Positions 46,331-59,545 of a stretch of 64,000 nt of DNA are shown here, in pieces. The notes under the pieces were generated by a model, which was given only the letters and a program-made list of their open reading frames with translations, was not told where the DNA came from and did no database searches. Both the position numbers and the translations under genes were made by a program. Location of the stretch: positions 6,190,003 through 6,254,002 of the forward strand of contig OY811976.1 of NCBI GenBank assembly GCA_963681505.1, read 5' to 3'. Source of the stretch: Eunapius fragilis (taxonomy: Eukaryota; Porifera; Demospongiae; Spongillida; Spongillidae). The first letter of the stretch is position 1, and the number at the start of each line of letters is the position of its first letter.

Positions 46331-47194
46331 ATACGCCACTGTATATATACTACGTATGTGGGTCAAGCTATGGTTGTTACGCACATGTAGAACGCCTATA
46401 AGCACCTCAGATGTAACATACCTGAGTGAGTCACACAGTGGCCGAGCCCGTATAAAAACGTCCATTACGTCATACAAGTGGAAGGATTAATAATGGGGAC
46501 ATTCAGTACCTAACACCACTGAAGTGACTCTGGAACCTAGAAAAGTAGGGGAAAGAGTGTTTTATGGTATCTGGCCCCTTCCTCGATGATCTGGCTAACA
46601 TGTTAATCACCGATTCTTACTGCAACTATCACAGATCCTGAGAAAAATGCACAAACATCTTGACAAAACCCAAATTTTTACACAATTTCTACATGTGTCT
46701 ATGGACGTGTTGTTTTAGGGCCATGGAACCTACAGATAGACCCTGAATTTTTTTGTTTCATCAATAACGCATAGTGAAAGATGTTCTTAACTATATTTTT
46801 GACCGCTTTCCTTTTTTCTGTCGATTCCTGATTTATACTGAACAGAAATGCACTTTGTTCCATACATGTCAATGGACGCGTGCGCGGAAAATTAACGGAC
46901 GTTTGCATTGACGCGTCAGGAATACGTAATGAGCGTCCGAAATTTCTGGTAATGCGGTGAAAATTTGACGTGTGAACAAAACCGTACCTTGCCGTGCCGT
47001 GCTGGTGTGTGTGCATGTGTGTGTGTGTATCGATCCCTTATGATATCAAACTCATAAATGTAGACAAGCGTGTAGCTGCCCCACCCCTCACCCCTACCCG
47101 TGGTTGCCAAAGGGGCTACTTAAGAAACCACCACATACTTAATGTTGTCACGCATGTCTCCATAGCCCATTGATACTGGAAACCGGGCTGATCA

Positions 47195-47414
47195 TTAACC
47201 GATTAAGTCCTGTAGCCTCAAATACACGTCGAATAGTTGTTTACAGCTACCAAGGTATATTGGGGGACGCTACCACAAGCCACAGAAAGATTATACCAAC
47301 TTGAAATCCTTGTATCGTTGGATTACCCCTTCCTGCCACAAAACATTTTAGTGACCACATTTAAGATCAAATAACCTCTACATAACAAGCCATATTTAGA
47401 CCTCAATCGGTTAA
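47195..47414. mobile_element. MITE, copy 2 (TTAACCGATTAA termini)
   Basis: TTAACCGATTAAGTCCTG at the left and AATCGGTTAA at the right. The interior matches 22416-22640 at roughly 85-90% by eye. Confidence 0.85.
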
Positions 47415-49690
47415 GTGTTTGTTGTGTGCATGTGTGTTTCTGTGTGGGTGCATGTGTGTCTGTGGGGTGTGTAAATGTGTGAGTGTGCGTGCACATGACG
47501 GGGGTGGGGATGAAAGGAATGGTTAGGGAGGATAGGAGAAAGTGTCAGATAGATACAGGCAAACATTGTGTACAGACTTGGCCACAGTTGTATAGTTCTC
47601 TTTCCCAGCAAAAATCAACATGGGCCCTGTTGGAAATAATAAATCTAAATGCAGTTAAATGGTTCGTAACCAATGCAAACACAGAGCTCCTTGTTTCACA
47701 ATGAGCAGTGTTGGATACCACTCTTAAACAGCTACAGTAGAGATCGCTCGGTCGTGGTAGTTGGATGGGAAAAAATTGACACCAAAAAAATTGACATTAA
47801 TTCCATGTTTACTTGAATTTTGAACAATAACCACATGTGATATAGAAAATCTACCTGCACAGATGCATGGGCTATACAATTTTCATCAAGTAGTCAAAAG
47901 CATGGTGTGTCACGTTCTGCAACTTTCATTTTCTGTGACGCCAGTCTTGTCAAATGTGTTTTGCTACAAATTTTCATTCAGGGATATAACGGATCAGGAT
48001 GATTAGATCCAGTTGTACCCATGGGTCCAGGGTACCGGTACTATACAATATAGAATATCTTGGGAACACAAAATCACGTTCAGTTGCATAAACATTTCCA
48101 TTAAAATTGTAGTGTTTTGTGTAAACATGGTTTCTTTATATATCTAGTTCAATTGTTGAACAGCTTTTGTTTGGCTCTGCGGGTACTATGCGTGCTTTCC
48201 TGATATTGAATCCCATGCCTGTGGTATTATTGCCGCGAAAAGGGATCAAACACATGTCATTTCTAGTTCTTATGCAGCTGATTTTATTTCCACGTAGCGG
48301 TGATGCAATCCACCCGCAGCTGTGGGAACCAAGGTCTGGGTACGAGATCAATCCATCTGTGTGATATGCTTACAGGCCCGGCGAGCACATTTTATGTATA
48401 TTATTGTCATTTTCGTGGAAACCGTCCCATTGAAGGTACGTAGTAAACTTTTAAAGATGGGTAATGTTTCTGGATCAGCTGCTGGTTCGCGTTTCTTTGT
48501 GACACTACATGTTCTTGCTTGATGAACTTGTATGGGATTATAGCCTTCAGTATCGAAAATATGATTTCCTCTACTATGTAAAGATGCATGAGTAAATAGA
48601 AAAGTTTGGCTTTAGTTTCACTATGCGGTACATATATACTGCCTTTTTCCGTATTTTTACAGGTTTACGTTGCCAGGTATTGGTTCTAGCTCAGTATCAG
48701 TCACGGGAATAGCTCATAGGACTTTAAAAATTCTTTCCTCTTGCGTCATATAACATACGCATATGTGCACATTGCATGCCAGAAATTTCGGACGCCCATT
48801 ACGTATTCCTGACGCGTCATTGCAAACGTCCGTTAATTTTCCGCGCAGGCGTCCGTTTAAATGTATGGAACAAAGTGCATTTCTGTTCAACCTAAATCAG
48901 GAAAGGATAGAAACGACAATAACGTTGAAAAATATAGTGAAGCACATCAAAAGCTTTATTGATGAAAAAAAAAACAATTTCGTGGTCTATTTGTGGGTTC
49001 CATGGCCCTTAAACAACACGTCCATAGACACCTGTAGAAATTAGGGTTTTTTCAAGACGTTTGTACATTTTTCTCAGGATCTGTGATAGTTATGGTAAAC
49101 AACGTTTATTATTATGGTCGCCTACCATACAACACACTTTTGTTGAGGTACTGAATCGTCTGAATGTCTCCATTCTTAATTCTTCCCAATAATTGCATGA
49201 CGTAATGGACGTTTTTAACGGGCGTGAGTATCTCTGCCGCAATACTGCCACTTGAGGGGAAAGCGTGCCCTGAATCAGACTCACTCATGTTATAACTGAG
49301 GTGCTTAGGTGTTGTACATGTGCGTAAAACCATAGCTTGACCCGTACACCTAAGTATACCGTATATGTTCTCTCCACAAGAACGCGATCGACGTTTGTGG
49401 TGCGCTATACAGTATGTATGGCAGTCACTGTTCGCGTAGTGGCCATGGGGCATTGATTAATAGGACTGCAGGCGGGGAAGGGAGCGCCCGCGATACGAGC
49501 AGTCAACTTCAGGCCTGCGTATGATCCTCCATGCCACGGGCATGGCTATGTGGGCCCGGGCCTGCATATATGGCTTGCGATTTTTTATATATTTACTTAC
49601 CAGAGTACCGCCAAACTAAAAATACATAGCATTTGCTATGCAACCAGCCTGCCTACAATTTTATAGGCCTAACTGTGTGATACATGTAGT

Positions 49691-50623
49691 AAACATGCCT
49701 ATTCATTTTTGAACTTCACGGTATATAGTTTTTCAAAGAGCTTGCAGCATGCACGTGAGCTGGACAATAAGAGGAGTTTTGCGTTTGTGTGTGTGTGTGT
49801 ATGTGTGTGTGTGTGTGTGTGCATGTATCTATTTGTATGTGTGCATGTCATGTGTTTGTGTACATGCGAGTGTGTGGTATGTGTTTGTGTACATGTGAGT
49901 GGGGCTGGGGACGAGACTATGGGGTTCTTTGAATTTCATATAGGAGTAAACGATGAAGAGCGAATGGTTGTGCATCACCCTTCCAGCTTTGATAGGGCAT
50001 GGGAAGCATATAGTATGTTGAAAGGGGGGCTTTGTCTAGGGTTAGCAGGTCAAGCCTGCCTCTCTGCCTGCAACCCTCCCCTCTAAACAACCTATCCCCA
50101 AATTAGATTGTCTCTGTCTGGTTCTGGGTATTGTATGCTGCTACATGTCTATAAAAATGGTGTCCTTGGGAAAGCAACCATTCAGTCTCATAGCCTGCCT
50201 GTCGACGACCTGAATATTGCCGTAGGCATTAGCACGGAATGAGCATTCATACAGCATTAACAAATGTAACAGTTAAGTTTATTAAATATTACTCTGCATT
50301 TCATCAATGGAAGAGGTGGGGTTGTATGACCATATGTGGAAGAGGAGTGTGCGGGGAGGGGAGAGGAGGGGGAAGAAATGAGAAGTTTGTACACTGTATG
50401 TTGTGTGTGCATGAGTCTGTTGAGTATTTACATGTGCATTTGTGTGTGTGTGTCTGTTACAAATGTATGCATGTATTTGTGTACATTGATCATGAGTATG
50501 TGTACATGATTTAACCCTTATCAGCGTAATGGTTTCGAACACAGGATGATGTACACACATACATGTAGTGTATCACACCCATACACTCAAACACATGTAT
50601 AACCAATACACTACATGTACATT

Positions 50624-50693
<70 letters not shown>

Positions 50694-52790
50694 AGAGTGT
50701 GGTGATCCTAAGTGGTGGTGTCCAACAGTACTAAGGTCTCAAAGTGTAACCTCAGTTCACGCAAATTAAAAAATAACTATTTCAGTAACATCATATTGAT
50801 CAAGAGGTATCAAAAAATATCTGTACACTGGATTTCCATAAACAGAAGAGGTCTGAGTGGACAACAAATCAACGCATTTTAAAAATAAGATTGATTTTGT
50901 GTATTTTTTTATTTTTACACTTTTAACAGTGATATGCATATAGTATAACCACGGGTTGAATTTTCAGATTCGTTCCTGATCTGTTGCTTCTTCTTTCTCT
51001 TCTTTCTTTCGTTCTCTGCTGTTATGTTGACAAACCTGTTTTTAGTCTCGGTCCCAGACCCAGTTCACCAGCGGCACTTAACACTGAGATCCACATGCCG
51101 CCGATTATTATTATTTATTTATTTGTCATACTGGCACGTTTAGCAACGCCGTCGGATTCCAGGGTAATTGGTAAAAGTGTATACTGGTGCATGGGCATTC
51201 AACATGGGGCCTCAAACGAAAAAGAAAATAGTGGCTGGGTCAGAAGCCATGCGCCAAAGAGATGACGTATGATTTGAAGAGAGCATTGAGCTACTGGGAT
51301 GGGCAAGCTGGTGACGAAGCTGAAAGGTGCACTTCGGGAGTGGCCACGAGAAGGGAGGGATCCCCTCTACCGTTTAGGGCCATGCAAGGTGGTGATGAAA
51401 ACTTAGGTCTTTATGAGGAGAGTAGGGGTGAAGATGAGGATAACTATTCAGATGAAATTGAAGTTGACTAAAACCCAACGTTCGCACAGCTAGTACATGC
51501 ATTGTTCAACTTTTGCCCTGAAGATAAACATAATTTCATTATGTGCTCAGGCCTCATTGTGTGCTATGTAATGTAAACTGTGGTTAGCGTAATCTGATGC
51601 TAGGCCAGCAAGAGAATTATATCAGTTTAATCAATGTAAGTTTTGGAATAGTGCTCTTCCATTGGCAAAGCACCTCGGCTAACGCACACATGAAACGACA
51701 CATGAAGACTTGAATCTTGATGTTAATCGATCTAGGTCCCTCTTGCATGGTCTAGTCCATGTGGAACAATCCGCCCTTTTGGAGGCCGCTCCAGAGGTCA
51801 AATTCTCAGCCCTGTCACCCGATCGCAAAGTCCAGCCAGAAGGACTTCTCCAATGAAAGCGCACTTAGCACTTACATCAGTTCAGCCAAAGATGGCCAGT
51901 ACCATGAGGTGGCGAGCCTACACGTACGAATCATAACGAAAAGAGTTTTGAACTCAAGAAACGTAAACAAAAAATACCTATCACTTATTTAAACAATGGG
52001 AGGAGGGGCTGCACGTAGTCCGGAAGCATGAAAGTCAGGTATCAGGTCCCCAGACTATCAAAATGAATTGGGGGATCGGAGTGACGTAAGAGTCATTTTT
52101 AATAACGCGATGACATTGCCGCAACGCGCATGCGTACCAGTCAATACACAAAATCGAAACTAAAAATTGTATACTAAAAGAGATTTTTTTTGCATATTAT
52201 ACGATAATTAACCCCCTACTCATAAAGGTACTTTTAAAAAAAAATTTGTCGTAACGAACGTTAATTAATTTGAATTAATAATTAGCTGTTTTTTTATGTT
52301 TTGATAAATCTTACCTCACGAATACAATTATAACGGTGCAAGTAGAATATTGATATTGCATTCCTGGCCAGAATTATAGGTCGATATTCGAAATTTCTGG
52401 CAATGAGATTTGCAACTGCGTGTATATAAATGAACATCATGCCATAATTAGATGAGTTAGAATGCTGTGGTTTAGAATGCTGTAATCAAATGTAATCAGT
52501 GTAACTACCGTATTATGGTACAGCTTATAAGCCCCCCCCCCCCCCCCCCCCCCCCAGTCCCGCAAATAAAATCGCTTGTGTGTTAAACGTGCGTAACTCC
52601 GTAACTGCGAATATTGTCGCGAAGTTGTTTAGTACGTCAGGAAATGGTTTATTTAGTAATTACAAAAAAATTAACTGCATTTAAATTAGCGTTAAATGTT
52701 TATTTCTGTACAGTGATCATGCAATTCATTTGTGCTTAAAATCGTGGGTGATTTCACTTCGGCTTTTGGGAATAAGGTAAAATGGCAAGC
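49691..52790. other. Mostly non-coding, with simple repeats
   Basis: It holds (GT)n at 49785-49820, (CA)n at 50626-50689, a G/A-rich segment near 50340, and poly-C at 52531-52555. Between 51205 and 51474 overlapping frames are Lys/Arg- then Asp/Glu-rich (MGPQTKKKIVAGSE; ENLGLYEESRGEDEDNYSDE), possibly a decayed coding exon I do not recognise. Confidence 0.45.
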
Positions 52791-52793
52791 CAC

Positions 52794-54101
52794 CACAGCG
52801 AAACCGTTACATGGACACGGTAACGTCTCATCACGTGACCTTACCCGTCTCTTTGATGTAGGCGGATACCGTTGAAATCAATTTCAACGGGCCGTCTGTG
52901 GACTGAGAGTGGACGGTAACGTCTCTTTCCCCGTCACTCTTTCACGTCATTTATACGTTATAATCCGTCACTTCGGTAAATCGACGGTTAAAGTGGTTCG
53001 CTTTTTACCGTGTCGTACCGTCGGTACGTAAGTTGGGTTTTAAGCAACCGCGCCGCTTCTATCCATGCAGCACCACACCATCACATGCAACTTTCTCAGA
53101 TTCTGAAGCAGTTTTGAAAATACAAATACATAGGATGTGCGAAAGGGAAACGCAAGTATTTTGCTTGGCTCTGTACGTATCGATGTACAAAACAACTGTA
53201 CTAGTAGGATTCTGTCCTGCATGTTGAAAGATATGATTATAGGATGAGAACCACACGAAGTACTTGCTTAAACACAATTGCGGTATTGATGACACGGGCG
53301 TGAAACCTGTACGACAGTCACACAACTCTCTCGTCATCAAACCTTCATCTGATAAAAAAGTCGCAGGTGAGAAAAAGAGATTCTTTTGCACATACCTCAT
53401 TGCGCTCCAATGACAAAGTAACTTCGCGGAAAGGCACTGTAAGCGAGGAAACAAAAATCATAACCCCAACAATAATAAAACAACTTACAGATTGGAAAGA
53501 GTATACCGTAATGCGAAAGGCATAACTCTCTTGCCAGCAAACGTTCATCTGTTACAAAAAAATTACATACTTGTGACACATTGGCATACCTCGTAGCGCT
53601 CCAGAGTACGACGTGGAAAGGGTAAGCGAGAGGAAAAACAAGTATCAGACATCAACTTACATAACGAAAAGCATGTACTTTCGCGTTACAACCAATTCCT
53701 GTAGACGAAAGAAGGGGGTTCGAAACAACAAAAATGGCGCCTACCGACACAGTTACCTGATGAAGCTACGCTCATGAAGGTCCACACCTCCCTGGAGACC
53801 AGTATGTGTGTTACATCTGCTGATTTTGAAGCACTCAGGACATGTAGACCTACGCTCGTATTCCCCACAGTGGTGACAGTAAGGTCGCTTGCCGCTCATT
53901 TTGAAAGGAGGTGACTTATATCACGTGACCATGACGTCAATAACTATGTGGACGGTACCGTGCTGTGGCGTTCGTCGATTACCATTGCACATACACGGGC
54001 ACCGTCACAAAACGTTTCCGTGACATTTACGTAGAAGTCCGTCATGTTCGATAGAGACGGAGTACCGTTGCAACCCGTCTCCGGATAGCGGTTTCGCTGT
54101 G
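52794..54101. mobile_element. 1.3-kb DNA transposon, 13-bp TIRs and CAC target duplication
   Basis: The left end CACAGCGAAACCG (52794-52806) is perfectly inverted at 54089-54101. CAC flanks both sides (52791-52793 and 54102-54104). CACAG-type ends and a 3-bp duplication fit the CACTA group. Subterminal zones are rich in CGTCnC/ACGGTA motifs (52807-53030 and 53940-54080). The interior holds exon-like pieces on the minus strand, including a zinc-ribbon exon, and a duplicated block. No transposase core is present, so it is non-autonomous or carries an unrecognised gene. Confidence 0.85.
53757..53899 (-). CDS. Candidate first exon of a small zinc-ribbon protein inside the 1.3-kb element
   Basis: ATG at 53899 opens MSGKRPYCHHCGEYERR, STCPECFKISRC, and ends FI before a GTAACT donor. 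Two CxxC pairs form a compact zinc ribbon. Downstream on the minus strand are two diverged copies of a block with exon-like borders (PFREVTLSLERNE then DEGLMTRELCDC; PFPRRTLERYE then DERLLARELC, 53580-53300). I could not join phases without a stop, so the rest of the gene is unresolved. It may bind the element's own ends; that is speculation. Confidence 0.4.
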
Positions 54102-54104
54102 CAC

Positions 54105-54269
54105 AATGGAAAGAAACCTAAGCCAGTGCATGAGAGGGTGTGGGAAAAGCTCTTATGAGAGGAGCTTCTATGTGTATCCATCACATAAGTGTGGATGAGG
54201 CGATCCGTTTCCGCGAAGACAAGTGCAAGTGATACTTCTATCTGACCTACACCCTCTAAAAGCAAAAGA
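54105..54269. other. Spacer between two transposons
   Basis: 165 bases separate the two target duplications. A plus-strand frame starting MERNLSQCMRGCGKSSYE and ending HKCG runs through it. The sequence right of the large element (62210-62410) also reads as open protein. The two may once have been one exon, but I cannot show it. Confidence 0.35.
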
Positions 54270-54289
54270 GTGCCCAGTGAAAAATTCTT

Positions 54290-54495
54290 ACGTATCTTGG
54301 CCAGGATCCTGGCCAAGATTGCAAGATTTATCCAAGATGCAACCCAAGATACCAAGGTGTAACTCAGGATAGCCAAGATGCCAAGCCGCAACCCAAGATG
54401 GCAAGATACAAACCAAGATGAGTAGGCCAAGATGGCAAGATATAATCAAGTAGCCAAGATGTCAAGATGCAATCTATGATGTCAAGATGATAAAT
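54290..54495. repeat. Left subterminal repeats of the CACTA element
   Basis: About a dozen CCAAGATG/GCAAGAT copies, mostly in one orientation, plus an inverted TCTTGGCCAGGATCCTGGCCA at the outer edge. In plant CACTA elements such arrays are the binding sites of the element's DNA-binding protein. Confidence 0.88.
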
Positions 54496-54679
54496 ATATA
54501 ATAAGATAGCTCAGTATTGTATCCATTTTAATAAACAGCATATGTAAATATGATTTTCATAGCAAGATGTGCATAAATTATTGTTAGGTATATGCTAATG
54601 ATAGATAATATTAATGTTCATCAGCACATATATATTACAACTGAAAATGACATTTTGCACACAATACATGTGTAAGATA

Positions 54680-57600
54680 TTAATGATGTTCATATGTATT
54701 GGGCTGAAATATAATTACATCAGTAGGTGAGTATTTGATAGGTACATGAACACATTTTCTTAAAATTGAAATAACTGGAACAGCCAGAACATTATTTGTG
54801 AGTGATATTTTCTTAACTACAACAAAATACGAATTCAGTTGCATATTTCTGAAGGACTTGAGGTCATGTATTGTTAGTGACACATTGTCCAGGATTCCTT
54901 GAGATACCCGTTCGTAAACATCAATTATTGCTATATGATCTGCATTCTTCAATACACAAAATTTTCTTATTGAACCCAACATCAATGTGTCATGATACAT
55001 GAATTCACAAACCGAACTGTCACGTGCCAATTTGGTCTTTTTAGCTTGATATGCAGTTCCATTTATCATATATGATAAATAAGTAGGTAGAACCTTGTCA
55101 GAAACCCTGTAATCTGAATTGGATAAAATATTTGCTTCATCTGTTAAAAGCTGTGTGTTTCTGCACTTTCCCAGGGGTCCATTATTGATATTTACACTTT
55201 GATTAAAAAATGCAACAGTACGTGCACTTTCCACAGGTAATGCATTTATGTGAGCTGTCATTGAGTAGTTCATTGTGATGCCACGAATCAAGCTGGGTAT
55301 AAAATTCCTACACCCATGCCTATGTTGCTTTATGTACCCATTCATATTTTCAAAACCAAAGCAGGAGTATGCCCACAGAGGTCCTAACATTTGCACAAAT
55401 CTGGAAAGATGAACAACACTGTGCAAGTTTGGTGACAGCATCTCTTCAGGATACAGTTGTGGCACAAGATTGTAAAATAGTACCAACATTTCATCAGCAG
55501 CTCTGATGTCTTCAGAAGTTATACGTGTTCCAAGTAAAATGTGCATAGCCGTAACTAATAGAGCAAAGTGGTGAACATAGTCAGGAGGCAAAATTTTGGT
55601 AAGAATTGGAAGGCTATAATACAACAACCAAACTTTATACTCTGATGCCTTCCAATAGGCTTGAGCTGTTCCAGTTTCTCTCGGGGATCGCCTAAACTCG
55701 TGTGGTGGTTTAATTCTAAGCAGATACTTGTTTATGATGTTGACTACTTTTCCAAGAAAGAATCTTAGTTCAGCATACTTTGGATTGATCCAACAACATA
55801 AAAATGCTTTCACCACACCTTCTAGAATAGCATGCATATAGTCAATAGGTATATGGTATATTGAAATGAAAGGTGCCAATAGAGATATTCCTTTTACTCC
55901 AAACACAGGCCTTCCCAACATAATTGCTTTTTGCGCCCACCCAGCTATTTCAAAAGGTGTGCGAATTTTGTGTGGTTCAATTGGAAGGTAGAGGTGTCGG
56001 TGACACTTATGTATACCCCTGTCTGTACAATAAGGACATCCATAATAACCGTTGTATTGTGTTATATTTAATGCTGTCACTTTAGCTGGAAAATCAAAAA
56101 CTCCTGCTATAAGTTTAGCTTTTACAACCTTTGTGCCATCAGGGGTTGATATTTCTATACCCTTAGTTTCAAGCTGTTGTATTTTTGAAAGTGTTGGTGG
56201 AAGAAGGATATCCATCGGTGGTTTGCATGGTCCAAGCCATAAAGCACCTACCATAGTATTTTCTGCATTCATTCGAGTTAATGGTGGAAGTGATGTTGTG
56301 ATGAGAAGCAAAGGCCAAAGGGTCATACCTGACGAAAGTATTGGTGAAAGACAATGCATTAATTATTATGATGAACAGCAAACCCTTCATACTGATTTGT
56401 GATCATAAATTAAATCTTAATGTGTGTGTGTAGATGTATAGAATGAGGAACCTTTGTAGAAAAATTAAATTGTGCCAAGTTTATATTATTTCAACATATC
56501 TACTTACCCTTGTACAAATGAACACTAACCTGATGACTTGAAAACAGGAACTCCATCGCAACACATAATGAGTCCTGTATGCTCTGGCACTGAAAGAAAC
56601 TGCCCTTCTTTCCGAAGTGCTGCTGCAATACTTCCATCCGAAATGTCACCAATGATGCCTTCATTAGTATTGTGAGTTTTATAGAAGTACTGAGATATTT
56701 CATTCCACTTTTCTGCATGAAATTAAACACACTGCCAAGTATTTTAAAACTTACATGCTTGCTTACCTGAATAAATTATTCTCAAATGCCTTTCAAACGG
56801 AAGAACTGCAAAGTAACATGTCTGTGCTTTGTTAACCCTACAATGCTGCTCTGAACACTTATTTAAACCTTCCAAATTTTGCATACATAGTGAACAATAC
56901 TTCTGGATGGTATAATCATATTCACACATGAATTGCTTCCATAGCTGGTAAGGTGTTTTTGCACATTGATTGATATCTGAACAGTGGATTGATACCCATT
57001 CTAACAATTTACTGGTAGCACATTTGCTTAAGTGGTTTGTAACTGAAAAATAGTTGCATGCTAGCCAGCTAGCTTCCTTACTAAGTGGTGCACCTAAATA
57101 TAGGGCACTTCCACTTATACTACTTCTGCAGACATCATCTTCCATAATCTCAAACTGTTCATTGTCACTGTCATTACTATCATCCTCTATGCCCTTCCTC
57201 TGTTCACCTACATCATCACTGTCACCCTCTATACCATTTCTCTGTTCATTATCACTGACATCATCATCTTCTATGCTACCCTCACTTACATCATTACTAT
57301 CTCCTTCTACACCCTTGCTCTGTTCATTATCACTGATATCATCATCATCCTCTGTGCTGTCTTCGTTCTGTTCATTGTGACCAACATCATTACTATCACC
57401 CTCAACACCCTCATCATCAACATCATCCTCTATGCACTTACTCTGTTCATTGTCACTGACATAATAACTATTATTGCTCTGTTCACTGACATCATCACTA
57501 TTACCTTTATCTTTACTGGTGAAATGTTCACTATCATTGCTGCCCCCTTGACCATCTCCATTATCGTTATAGTATTCACCTTCCTGTTTGTCCCCATATC

Positions 57601-59300
57601 CAAGTCTGCTATTTTCAATGCAGCCTGCAATACTTGAAGAAGCCGTACTTTCCATTAAAGATTCATCATGACCTTCCAAATCTGGAATGAATGAAAGCTA
57701 ATGAACACATAAAAAATGACTATAAGTAACAATTTAAATAAAAGCCATGGCACAGAGGAAGGTGAAAATGCATTCCTCCCAGCTCCATGTAGAGATATCA
57801 TCAACAACATTTGTAGATGCAATATGGGAGCACACAAAGCGTGCACAACATAACTATATTTGGTGGGCATACTTACATGCTGCTCCTCTTACGGTTGATA
57901 AACTACTTGCATCCACATTTGCATGCAGCTCTGAAAAATAGATATCAGTTCATAATCAATGTTAGATTACATACTAAAACAAGCATACTAGTCTTAGCAT
58001 TCCACCAACGAAGTGTTCGTCCTGGAACAGGGACTTTTGGGTCATGGCAATACTTCCTCCGAACACCTTTGCTTGCTACAGTGCAGCACATGAATGGGTA
58101 TGCTCATACCATGCACATTGATACACATGCAGTTAAATATGCATGGGAGAAAATAGAAAAAGTATCATTTGATTGATAACGTACCCTCATGCTCTTGGAT
58201 ATACATCGGAATAGGAATGCTGGGATTCCAAAGGTATTCTCGATACCTCTTTCGAACAGGCACACCATCTATATGTAAGTAAGTTGAGTTGCAATGCAAA
58301 GGTATGCACAACATAAAAAGGTTCCCAAGATCAATGAAAACATTATTAACTGTATAAACTTTAAGTTTAATTGCTACAAAATATTGTACTTATGTGTGAA
58401 GAGAAAAGACCAAAAATGAACTGGAAGCCAAGAATATTATATGATTAATTATATAGGGGAAGTGACAACTTAACACATTTAATTTGTTCGCACTGATTGT
58501 CCAGGTGCTAAATTACGCAGGCCCATAGGCAGCATTAGAAAAGTGGTTAGGTTGGTAATAGGACTGAAAGAAATAGCAGCTAGGGGGGCTGGGGGAGTGC
58601 TGTAAGCACCCCCAGCGAGGTCTGGGGCGGAACCTCAGAAGCTAACGCATTTCCGCGAATCTGAGAGGCAGTTTTGGCAGCAAAATTGCTATGTAGCAAT
58701 GAAATCTTCCCCTGCATGATGTAATGAATCAAAGACCCGAACAACACTCTACCTCTATATATATATATATTGATGCTTACTAAATAATACACCAAACGCT
58801 CATTTAGGGAAGTTGTACTTAATGAGGTGATTAGGGTTTTCTCCAACATCTAAAAGAATCTCAGATGACGATTGAAAGTTATAGCGTCGATTGAACAGTC
58901 ATCCATGAGGCGCTCACATTGACTACAATACTGAATACTAAAATCTATAACGATATAAATGTGACTGGTTTTTAAAATTAGAAACAAAAAATAGCAGCGG
59001 ATTGCAATTTCATATACATGTAGCTATTCAATGGCCAGATCTAGAACTAAACAACCATGAAAACTGTTTAGCTGGTAACCTGTGAATATAATTATTATAT
59101 AATTATCCATACCGTGACCGGGTATAGTATACACACAATTGTATATCGTTTTCAGCCGTTTCTGTCGGGGTGGACCTTATATTAAGCTTAGCTTGGGCAA
59201 AAAGTGGTCAGGCTATAGCCCGAATGCCTGACCGGCTGCCACGGCCTGTTACGTACGATAACACATCACCTTCACTTTCATCTGCTGCAGCCGGATCCAT
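54680..59300 (-). CDS. CACTA (Transposase_21/DUF4218-type) transposase, at least five exons
   Basis: Exons 58268-58185, 57930-57877, 57681-56767, 56712-56530 and 56328-54680 all have AG/GT borders and join in phase 1 throughout, giving about 960 residues. A possible start exon begins at ATG 59300 (MDPAAADESE, weak GTGATG donor). The N-part has REYLWNPSIPIPMY, then a long Asp/Glu/Ser stretch with SDNEQ repeats, then a Cys-rich finger (YCSLCMQNLEGLNKC..HC). The core follows: CDGVPVFKSS spanning an intron into GMTLWPLLL, GALWLGPCKPP, YYGCPYCTDRG, IPIDYMHAILEGVVK and NLHSVVHLSRFVQMLGPLW with FGFENMNGYIK. These are hallmarks of animal CACTA transposases, DDE enzymes that excise and reinsert the element. 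No stop or frameshift was seen. It lies divergent to the BEN gene. Confidence 0.85.
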
Positions 59301-59545
59301 GAACAAGTAGGTATGCCGATCAGAATGCAGTGGAATCCTCAGGCGCTGTTACTTTTGATGGGCCGTAAAATAATATATTTAGAGCACACACCTTAATTTA
59401 ATTACTGTAGCGTCACGTGCTAAATGAGTTGGTCTCTTTTGTTCAACGGCGGGCCACTTTGTTTTCAGACGGGGCGGGCGCACTCTTCAATTTACGTGCT
59501 TTCTAGCGTGCACGTGCTATTGCAGGAGAACTTTGCGCACTGGCT
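59301..59545. promoter_or_regulatory. Likely bidirectional start region of the CACTA element
   Basis: It separates the presumed transposase start (59300, minus) from the BEN-gene ATG (59546, plus). It contains TAATATATTTAG and the GC-rich GACGGGGCGGGCGC. Promoter use is inferred from position. Confidence 0.45.

Larger units (their letters stand above)
45515..49690. mobile_element. Large inverted-repeat element with nested insertions
   Basis: 45515-45605 (GTTAGGCCTATAC...CTTAGTTTGGCGG) is inverted at 49600-49690. 46340-46990 is inverted at 48770-49345 (GACGCGTCAGGAATACGTAATG, ACGTCCATAGACAC, GGGTCAAGCTATGG). The left arm also carries a G-tract dispersed repeat (45600-46330). The interior (47000-48770) includes MITE copy 2 and no recognisable transposase. 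It is best read as a non-autonomous or gutted DNA transposon with long arms. Termini and target duplication were not resolved. Confidence 0.65.

Noticed and set aside
45580..46401. Pro/Gly-rich ORFs near poly-C and poly-G tracts
   Set aside because: They are homopolymer translations (also at 36322-36755 and 41136-41529) with no conserved features.
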